Below are positions 1 through 5,049 of a DNA stretch of 8,370 nucleotides, one piece after another. Within the stretch, counting starts at the first letter, position 1. Every line of letters begins with the position of its first letter. Source of the DNA: an uncultured bacterium (lineage in GTDB: Bacteria > Cyanobacteriota > Vampirovibrionia > Gastranaerophilales > Gastranaerophilaceae); contig CAPYQR010000067.1 in the NCBI GenBank assembly GCA_948742005.1, positions 1 through 8,370 of the forward strand. The letters run 5' to 3'. A model generated the notes under the pieces. That model was not told where the DNA came from. It worked only from the letters and a program-made list of their open reading frames with translations, and ran no database searches. Both the position numbers and the translations under genes were made by a program.

Positions 1-266
1 CGATTTTTTAGAATGAAAAAGATGAATTAACGCAAGGTTCAAGAAGCAATATTTTAATTTTAAAAAACGATATTTTATCTACGCCGTCTTTAACTTGCGG
101 ACTTCTGGGCGGAGTTGTGCGGGGAGAATTATTAAAAAATCGAAAAATTAAGGAAAAAATTTTGCATAAAGAAGATTTATATTCAGCAGATAAGATTTTT
201 ATGGTTAATTCAATAAGAGGAATTACGGAATGTGAATTTTTGCCTGAAAACAAGGAGAATCAATGA
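1..266 (+). pseudogene. pabC: 3' part of aminodeoxychorismate lyase gene (class IV PLP aminotransferase), 5' end outside window, in-frame TAG
   Basis: The open frame from 12 to the TGA at 264-266 encodes the C-terminal 84 residues of a fold-type IV PLP enzyme. Visible family blocks are NEKDELTQGSRSNI, the TPSLTCGLLGGVVRG loop and ADKIFMVNSIRGI near the end. PabC converts 4-amino-4-deoxychorismate to para-aminobenzoate and pyruvate in folate synthesis. The pabA gene, overlapping by ATGA, supports that role over a branched-chain or D-amino-acid aminotransferase. The catalytic lysine would lie upstream, outside the window. In the same frame the codons before NEKDELT read Ile-Phe-TAG (9-11), where the family has Leu or another hydrophobic residue. 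The gene is therefore broken by nonsense or frameshift, or the base calls there are wrong; 11 upstream bases cannot decide. It could also be the PabC half of a PabB-PabC fusion. The usual Glu after Thr in this block is Gln here. Confidence 0.72.
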
Positions 267-838
267 TTATAATAGATAATTACGATTCTTTTACATACAA
301 TATTGTTGAATATTTTAAAATTTTAGGTCAGATGCCTGTTGTTTATAAAAATGATGAAATAACGATAAATGAATTAAAAAAGAAAAATTTTTCAAATCTT
401 ATTTTATCACCCGGGCCTAATTCTCCTGATGAAGCAGGAATTGTGCTTGATGTTATTGATTATTTTAAAAACAAAAAGAAAATTTTAGGAATCTGTCTTG
501 GGTTTCAAGCAATTGCGCAATATTTCGGATATAAAATCATAAAAGCAAAAGAGCCTATGCATGGTGAAGTTTCAAAAATTTATTTTAATGAAAACGAAAG
601 GCTTTTTCAAGGCTTCAATCAAGGGTTTAGTGCCACAAGATATCATTCCTTGATTGTTGATGAAAAAGCAGAAGCTAATTATAATTGCAAAAATAAAATA
701 ATAAAAACCGCCTGGTTAAATGATGAAACAAGAACAATGATGGCTCTGCGGGTGCAGGAAAATATTTTCGGCGTTCAGTTTCACCCTGAAGCAATTTTAA
801 CCCAAGGCGGAATAAGAATTTTTCAGAATTTTTTATAA
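263..838 (+). CDS. pabA: Aminodeoxychorismate/anthranilate synthase glutamine amidotransferase subunit
   Basis: This is a complete 191-residue class I glutamine amidotransferase, the normal length for PabA/TrpG. It would hydrolyse glutamine and pass ammonia to a chorismate-aminating partner (PabB or TrpE) in the cytoplasm. The N-terminus has the hallmark IDNYDSFTYN block (residues 4-13). LSPGPNSP (48-55) is the oxyanion-region loop. The nucleophile is Cys78 in GICLGFQ, and RYHSL (126-130) is also typical. The His-Glu pair is His174 and Glu176 in FGVQFHPE. Two positions are unusual: Phe81 replaces the common His of GxCLGHQ, and HGE (100-102) replaces the usual HGK. The ATG overlaps the pabC stop as ATGA and is preceded by AAGGAG at 252-257, five bases upstream, so translation is probably coupled. 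The pabC neighbour favours PabA over TrpG, although many bacteria use one subunit for both. PabB is not in the window. Confidence 0.9.
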   Translation: MIIIDNYDSFTYNIVEYFKILGQMPVVYKNDEITINELKKKNFSNLILSPGPNSPDEAGIVLDVIDYFKNKKKILGICLGFQAIAQYFGYKIIKAKEPMHGEVSKIYFNENERLFQGFNQGFSATRYHSLIVDEKAEANYNCKNKIIKTAWLNDETRTMMALRVQENIFGVQFHPEAILTQGGIRIFQNFL

Positions 839-853
839 AATTAATAGAATTAT

Positions 854-1273
854 TTAAACTTCTTCAGTTTTTTTTCTCAAAAATAATCCTTCAGTATCTT
901 TTCTTACGACTTTAGTAAAACCAAACCAGTTTTTTCTTAATTCATACCCCTCGGGCAGTGTTCTTGTGCCCTGGGTGATATTGAAGAAGTTGTTGCGGAT
1001 TTGTATTGTGCCTATATCTATAAATTTTGCGTTTTTGGGTAATTTTTTGGTTTTGTTAACCTGTGCAATTTGTTCATCTGTCAATCTTGAGAATGCTAAT
1101 CTAAAAAATCCGATTTTTGGCGCTTGTGAATCTGCGCTAAATTCTACTTTGTCTGTTTCTGTTGCGGAGGTTTGAAGAGTTCCGTTTGTTTGTTGAAGTG
1201 CTTGTGCTTCTTTTCGTTTTTGAATTGCTTGTTGTGTAATCGGGCTAAAATTTGACATTTCGATGTTTGACAT
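854..1273 (-). CDS. Hypothetical 139-residue protein with disordered Gln-rich N-terminus and basic C-terminal domain
   Basis: I do not recognise a family. The frame stays open up to an ATG at 1315, but I chose the ATG at 1271-1273 because AAAGGA (1282-1287, minus strand) lies eight bases before it. The protein then starts MSNIEMSNFSPITQQ. Residues 1 to about 50 are rich in Gln, Thr, Ser and Ala and look disordered. From about residue 53 the chain looks folded: GFFRLAFSRL, a helix-like DEQIAQVN stretch, then alternating hydrophobic residues (FIDIGTIQIR) and a closing GFTKVVRKDTEGLFLRKK. There is no signal peptide, membrane segment or cysteine. It converges on pabA with only 15 bases between the stops. 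It lies downstream of the alpha-glucan phosphorylase-family gene on the same strand, but a terminator separates them, so it is probably transcribed alone. I found no convincing promoter. It is probably a lineage-specific protein. Confidence 0.7.
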   Translation of the reverse strand: MSNIEMSNFSPITQQAIQKRKEAQALQQTNGTLQTSATETDKVEFSADSQAPKIGFFRLAFSRLTDEQIAQVNKTKKLPKNAKFIDIGTIQIRNNFFNITQGTRTLPEGYELRKNWFGFTKVVRKDTEGLFLRKKTEEV

Positions 1274-1281
1274 AGGCGTGT

Positions 1282-1287
1282 TCCTTT
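1282..1287 (-). promoter_or_regulatory. Ribosome binding site that fixes the start of the 139-residue protein
   Basis: On the minus strand AAAGGA stands eight bases before the ATG at 1271-1273. The longer in-frame alternative beginning at 1315 lies upstream of this site and would translate through it, and no comparable purine-rich site precedes it. This supports the shorter 139-residue product. Confidence 0.6.
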
Positions 1288-1350
1288 CATGCAAAGTGAT
1301 AAATATATAAAACACAAAGTGAGATTTTTTGCTAGTTTTTTGTAAATTAA

Positions 1351-1388
1351 AAAAACGCTAATCTTTTTGGTTATTGATTAGCGTTTTT
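1351..1388 (-). terminator. Intrinsic terminator of the alpha-glucan phosphorylase-family gene
   Basis: This is a perfect 13-bp inverted repeat, AAAAACGCTAATC (1351-1363) and GATTAGCGTTTTT (1376-1388), with a 12-base loop. Read on the minus strand, the stem lies just after the gene's stop codon and is followed by a run of T continuing into TTAATTT. The A/T-flanked stem could also work on the plus strand, but no plus-strand gene leads into it directly. Confidence 0.85.
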
Positions 1389-1410
1389 ATTATTTTGATT
1401 AATTTTTTAA

Positions 1411-3102
1411 TTATTTAATGTTTGAATAAGTCCAAGCATCTTGATTTGGAGCTTCAAAAGAGCTGGAGTTGTTTGCTACATCTTCTTCTTGAACTCCGCC
1501 GTGAGCGATTGGTTTGTAGATTCTGTTGAAGTATTCTATAACCATTCTGTCAGAGTTAAAGTACCCTTCTGCTGTTCTCATAGCCTGGCGCATTAATCTT
1601 GCCCATTCCTCTTTATTTTGATAATATGTCGGAATGATTTCATTTTCTAATGTGTTCATGATGAATCTGTGGTCTTTCCAGTGTCTTTCTTGCCATGGAA
1701 TATCATCATCAAGTCCGGGGTATTCAACAGTGTAACCGTTGATTCCGGGGAATGTACCTTCTACTGTCCAGCCGTCAAAAATTGAGAAGTGAACAGCACC
1801 GTTCATGTTTGCACTCATTCCTGAAGTTCCTGAAGCTTCTAATGGTCTTGTCGGAGTGTTTAACCAGATATCAGAACCTTTTTTAAGTTTAGCGGATAAT
1901 GCAAGTTCGTATCCCGGAAGAACTACAACATTTTTCATATTGTATGATTTTCTTAAGATATTGTTAAATGTTTCTTTGCCCATTGTATCATCAGGGTGGA
2001 ATTTACCCGCGAAGATAATTTGGACTTTGTTTTCATTTAAAAGTTTGGAGATTCTGTCTTCATCCATTAAAATCAACCATGCGCGTTTGTAATCTGCAAA
2101 TCTTCTTGCCCAGGTGATTGTTAAAACGTTCGGGTCAAAGCGTTTTCCTTGAGTATCTGAAATGTATTGGAATAAATCCTTTTTCATTTCATATTTAGCA
2201 TCAAGTAATTCTTGTGAAGTTTTTGCTTTTGCGATTCTCTCATCTTGCCAGTAGTGAAGATTAACGGCATTTGTAATTGCTTTAATCGGGCATCTGTCTT
2301 TAACCCATTCCCACATTTTATTTGCAACTAAACCGTGAAGCTGCGAAACTGCGTTTGCAATTCTTGACATTCTAAGTGCTGCAACGGTTAAGGAGAAGTT
2401 TTCTCCGCCCAATTCAACTGCTGTTTCTCTTGAACATCCTGCAAAGAAGCCTGCTTCGATTAATGTATCAACCCAGTGAACTTCATTTCCTGCAGGAACA
2501 GGTGTGTGTGTTGTGAATACGGTTTTTTGTCTTACTGTTTTAAGGTCGCCGTTGTATTGTCTTAATAATTCAAATGCTGCAGGAAGTGCATGACCTTCGT
2601 TTAAGTGGATACAATCAAAATTGTAACCTACTGCTTGTAAAATTCTAACGCCGCCGATACCTAAAACGGTTTCTTGTGCTACGCGGATTTTTTCATCTCC
2701 ATCGTATAATTTGTGGGAAATTTTTCTTGCCCATTCGGAGTTTTCTTCAATATCTGTTGTTAAAAGATAAATCGGACAAGTGCCGAATAAGTGCGGTTCA
2801 ACTCTGAACGCTTTAACAACAACATCTTCGCCAAAAACTTTGACCGTTGTTGAGATGTTTAAATCTGTTAAGAAGTCATAATGTTTTCTGATATATGCTA
2901 CTTCAACATTGCCGTTTTCGTTAATTCTTTGGTCATAATAACCATAAGACCATAACATTGTAACACCGACCATCGGCATTTGAAGATAACCCGCCGATTG
3001 CATATGAGAACCTGCAAGGAATCCCAAGCCGCCTGAATATGTTGCTAAGGATTGGTCGATTGCAATTTCCATTGAAAAGTAAGCTACGTTTGGTAAAGCC
3101 AT
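1411..3102 (-). CDS. glgP: Short GT35 alpha-glucan (glycogen) phosphorylase-family protein lacking the PLP lysine
   Basis: This complete 563-residue protein belongs to the short GlgP branch. Family phosphorylases release glucose-1-phosphate from alpha-1,4-glucans. It opens directly with the VAYFSMEIAIDQSL block (6-19) and YSGGLGFLAGSH (22-33), without the extra N-terminal domain of the 700-860 residue forms. Other blocks are HLNEGHA (166-172), FTTHTPVPAGNE with His199, and WARRFADYKRAW (331-342). The last supplies the basic residues that hold the cofactor phosphate in classical enzymes. WLNTPTRPLEASGTSGM (413-429) follows. In phosphorylases the next residue is the Lys forming the Schiff base with pyridoxal phosphate; here it is Ser430 (AGT, plus-strand ACT at 1813-1815). 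Activity as a phosphorylase is therefore doubtful, and glgP is a family-level name. The start has AAAGGAT at a good distance. It is a single-gene unit, with promoter near 3144-3171 and terminator at 1351-1388. Confidence 0.9.
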   Translation of the reverse strand: MALPNVAYFSMEIAIDQSLATYSGGLGFLAGSHMQSAGYLQMPMVGVTMLWSYGYYDQRINENGNVEVAYIRKHYDFLTDLNISTTVKVFGEDVVVKAFRVEPHLFGTCPIYLLTTDIEENSEWARKISHKLYDGDEKIRVAQETVLGIGGVRILQAVGYNFDCIHLNEGHALPAAFELLRQYNGDLKTVRQKTVFTTHTPVPAGNEVHWVDTLIEAGFFAGCSRETAVELGGENFSLTVAALRMSRIANAVSQLHGLVANKMWEWVKDRCPIKAITNAVNLHYWQDERIAKAKTSQELLDAKYEMKKDLFQYISDTQGKRFDPNVLTITWARRFADYKRAWLILMDEDRISKLLNENKVQIIFAGKFHPDDTMGKETFNNILRKSYNMKNVVVLPGYELALSAKLKKGSDIWLNTPTRPLEASGTSGMSANMNGAVHFSIFDGWTVEGTFPGINGYTVEYPGLDDDIPWQERHWKDHRFIMNTLENEIIPTYYQNKEEWARLMRQAMRTAEGYFNSDRMVIEYFNRIYKPIAHGGVQEEDVANNSSSFEAPNQDAWTYSNIK

Positions 3103-3143
3103 AAATTTAATCCTTTTAATACTAACTACATTGTTTTAATTAA

Positions 3144-3171
3144 ATATTAACACAAATATAATTATGTCCAA
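3144..3171 (-). promoter_or_regulatory. Putative promoter of the alpha-glucan phosphorylase-family gene
   Basis: On the minus strand TTGGAC (3166-3171) and TAATAT (3144-3149) are separated by 16 bases. The -10 element lies about 40 bases before the ATG. Both hexamers are imperfect sigma-70-type matches, and the surroundings are very AT-rich, so the call is tentative. Confidence 0.4.
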
Positions 3172-3237
3172 AAAAATAATTCTAAAGTGTTAATTAGTCT
3201 GTTTTATATTATAGGTAAAAAAATAAATTTTTATAGT

Positions 3238-3249
3238 TAATTTAAATTA
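3238..3249. promoter_or_regulatory. 12-bp perfect palindrome in the divergent spacer, possible operator
   Basis: TAATTTAAATTA is a perfect palindrome lying between two divergent transcription units, upstream of both predicted promoters. That position would suit a dimeric regulator. However, the spacer is almost entirely A and T, so chance is a serious alternative and no regulator gene is nearby. Confidence 0.15.
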
Positions 3250-3277
3250 TATGATACAAAACTTAATATTTTAATTA

Positions 3278-3307
3278 TTTACTTTCAATTAAAAATTTAG
3301 ATATAAT
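3278..3307 (+). promoter_or_regulatory. Putative promoter of the outer-membrane efflux protein gene
   Basis: A perfect TATAAT -10 box (3302-3307) is preceded at 18 bases by TTTACT (3278-3283). Transcription would begin near 3314, giving a leader of only about 25 bases before the ATG at 3339. Confidence 0.5.
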
Positions 3308-3338
3308 TTAAAAAGGGCAGCTAAAATTATCAATAAAA

Positions 3339-4643
3339 ATGACTAATAAAAAATTAATAATCTTAATATTATCGCTTTTACAATTGTTTTTTGCGCAGAG
3401 TGTTTTTGCAATTCAAGAGATTAAAAAAATTAATTTAGTTGAAGCAATCAATTTCGCGCTTGAAACAAATCCGCAGATAAAAATGGCAAAAATTGATGTT
3501 GAGATTGCAAAAAATAATATTGAAATTGTAAATGCATTAAAAAACCCCTCAATTGAAACTTTTCAAAATATTGGTGCGACAGGAACAGGCAACCCGCAGC
3601 AAATCGGGGTTGATTATGTTGTTGAAATTTTAAAAAGAGGAAAGAGAAAAAAACTTGCAAAATCACAAACAAATGTAATTTTTGCTAACCAAAAATTTCG
3701 CGAATATAAGTTGATTTCAGATGTTAAAATTTCCTATATTAATTTTCTTTTAAAAAAAAGTAATTTGGAATTTATGAATGAACAAAAGGAACTTGCAAGA
3801 GAAATTTATGAAAACACCTTAAAAAAATATAATCTTCAAAAAACCTCCAAAACAGAGTTGATTCAAGCAAAAATTGCCTTTAACCGTACGGTTTTGTATT
3901 CTAATATTGCAAAAAGCGAACTTGTTTCTGCGCAAAATCAATTTAATACGGTAATTAATTCAAAAGATTTTAATTATGATACAAAAGACAAAGTTTTAGA
4001 TGAAAATTACGCAAATCTCCTGACTTTGAATCCTAAAACCTGTAATTTAACTTTTGATAAAATAAAAGAATTTACGCTTTTAAACAGAAATGATTTAAAA
4101 TCGGCAAAAGAAAAAATAACAGCTGCGAAAAATAACTTAAATGTTGTAAAATCATCTCTTATTCCCGACCTTGAAATACAAGGAGGATATGCTTATCAAA
4201 CAAAAGGAATGTCAGATTATAATACTTTTAAATCAGGAGCATATGCGAGCGCTTCTGTTGTAAATATTCCTTTAATTTATCGATATAATAATGAAATAAA
4301 AAATGCAAAACTTGAAATCGAAAAGACGAATTTAGCCTATCTTGACCTTGAAGCGGATATCATAAGGGATATAACTGATGCATGGGAAAAATATACAATT
4401 GCAAAAGAAAATTTGAATTTTTACAATAAGGAGCTTTTGATAAATTCAAAAGAATTATTAGATGAATCTGTTAAAAGTTTAAAGAATAACAAAATTGATT
4501 TAACGGATTTTTTGGTATCTAAAAAATTATATATAGAAACAATGCTTGCATACAAACAAGCACTTTGCGATTATTATGTCAGTTTTGCCGAATTGTTATG
4601 TGAAATGAATGCAAGATTTGATGATTTGGATGAATTTATTTAG
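3339..4643 (+). CDS. TolC-family outer membrane efflux protein (OEP)
   Basis: This 434-residue protein has an N-terminal signal peptide: Lys at 4-5, a hydrophobic core (6-18), and cleavage predicted after Ala24 in SVFA. The mature part has the duplicated OEP layout. The first repeat starts INLVEAINFALETNPQI (31-47) and contains long helices up to about residue 207. The second starts near KIKEFTLLNRNDLKSAK (241-257). Each repeat has a beta-prone segment: near 70-97 in the first, with GKRKKLA (101-107) following as in CzcC/CusC-like proteins, and 274-315 in the second. TolC-type trimers form the outer-membrane channel and periplasmic tunnel of tripartite exporters. No adaptor, RND, ABC or MFS pump gene is adjacent, so the substrate cannot be inferred. 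There is no Shine-Dalgarno close to the ATG; AAAAAGGG sits about 21 bases upstream, near the predicted transcript start. The signal peptide supports this start. Confidence 0.88.
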   Translation: MTNKKLIILILSLLQLFFAQSVFAIQEIKKINLVEAINFALETNPQIKMAKIDVEIAKNNIEIVNALKNPSIETFQNIGATGTGNPQQIGVDYVVEILKRGKRKKLAKSQTNVIFANQKFREYKLISDVKISYINFLLKKSNLEFMNEQKELAREIYENTLKKYNLQKTSKTELIQAKIAFNRTVLYSNIAKSELVSAQNQFNTVINSKDFNYDTKDKVLDENYANLLTLNPKTCNLTFDKIKEFTLLNRNDLKSAKEKITAAKNNLNVVKSSLIPDLEIQGGYAYQTKGMSDYNTFKSGAYASASVVNIPLIYRYNNEIKNAKLEIEKTNLAYLDLEADIIRDITDAWEKYTIAKENLNFYNKELLINSKELLDESVKSLKNNKIDLTDFLVSKKLYIETMLAYKQALCDYYVSFAELLCEMNARFDDLDEFI

Positions 4644-4665
4644 TTTTTTGGCGCAATTTTTGTGG

Positions 4666-4694
4666 TTGTTTTAACTTTATATATATGTTATAAT
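4666..4694 (+). promoter_or_regulatory. Extended -10 promoter of the 94-residue protein gene
   Basis: TTGTTT (4666-4671) and a perfect TATAAT (4689-4694) are 17 bases apart. The TG at 4686-4687 makes an extended -10 element (TGTTATAAT). Transcription would start near 4701, followed by AAAGG (4710-4714) eight bases before the ATG at 4723. This is the best promoter in the window. Confidence 0.65.
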
Positions 4695-4722
4695 CGTAGT
4701 ATAAATTATAAAGGCAATTATA

Positions 4723-5007
4723 ATGTCATTTGACTTTAGTCCGATAGGGAATTTATCTAACGTACAAAAAAGCTCCAAACCGACTGATGGCGGCGGTGGA
4801 AACACGGGTTATTTTCAGCGCGGAAATGAGGAAGAAGAAACAAATTTAGCCTTTAAAAAAGATTATCCTCAAGATTCATTTGAAAAAGTTGATTTAAACG
4901 ACATTGAAGAAAATCCGCAAACGGAAGAAACGGGCTTTTTTTCGAAATTAATTGCTTTTTTTAAAAAGTTTTTTAAAAAAATATTTAATAAAAAACCGTT
5001 TTGCTAA
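4723..5007 (+). CDS. Hypothetical 94-residue protein with cationic amphipathic C-terminal helix
   Basis: I do not recognise a family. The protein has three zones. Residues 1-36 are polar and Gly-rich, opening MSFDFSPIG and containing a GGGG run (23-26), and look disordered. Residues 35-70 are acidic, with EEEE near 36-39 and many Asp/Glu. Residues 71-94 are strongly basic and aromatic. In that tail hydrophobic pairs (FF, LI, FF, FF, IF) recur every three or four residues between Lys pairs, as in an amphipathic helix that lies on a membrane or binds a negatively charged partner. The chain ends in Phe-Cys. There is no signal peptide or full transmembrane segment. The acidic middle could pair with the basic tail in cis. 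It has its own promoter, a good ribosome site, and is followed 42 bases later by the helicase gene on the same strand. Co-transcription is possible, but a functional link is not shown. Confidence 0.75.
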   Translation: MSFDFSPIGNLSNVQKSSKPTDGGGGNTGYFQRGNEEEETNLAFKKDYPQDSFEKVDLNDIEENPQTEETGFFSKLIAFFKKFFKKIFNKKPFC

Positions 5008-5029
5008 ATAACTTTCTATATATTAAAAT
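5001..5029 (+). promoter_or_regulatory. Possible promoter of the helicase gene
   Basis: TTGCTA (5001-5006) and TAAAAT (5024-5029) are 17 bases apart and overlap the stop codon of the preceding gene. A transcript would start near 5036, just ahead of the AGGGA ribosome site at 5040-5044. In such AT-rich DNA this match may be fortuitous, and read-through from the gene upstream is the alternative. Confidence 0.3.
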
Positions 5030-5041
5030 AAAAATATATAG
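5016..5041 (+). repeat. AT-rich inverted repeat abutting the helicase ribosome binding site
   Basis: CTATATATT (5016-5024) and AATATATAG (5033-5041) form a perfect 9-bp inverted repeat with an 8-base A-rich loop. The right arm ends in the first G of the AGGGA site serving the helicase start. It has only one G-C pair and no T-run follows, so it is unlikely to terminate transcription. Confidence 0.4.
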
Positions 5042-5049
5042 GGAAAATA

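Noticed and set aside
4..10. T-TTT-TTA slippery heptamer at the left edge, as in programmed -1 frameshifting
   Set aside because: A -1 slip there enters a frame that stops at TAA 28-30, not the frame encoding the PabC C-terminus. Restoring that frame needs a +1 shift.
9..11. TAG recoded as a sense codon
   Set aside because: The efflux protein gene (4641-4643) and the helicase gene (7030-7032) both end in TAG at the expected family ends, so TAG acts as a stop in this genome.
966..1175. Plus-strand open frame opposite the 139-residue protein
   Set aside because: The hydrophobic translation arises from the complementary strand. There is no ribosome site, and the minus-strand gene has a good one.
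1805..2092. Plus-strand open frame inside the phosphorylase-family gene
   Set aside because: It lies wholly inside well-conserved coding sequence on the other strand.
3103..3338. Small RNA or tRNA in the divergent spacer
   Set aside because: The spacer is almost all A and T, with no stable stems beyond AT palindromes and no tRNA-like features.
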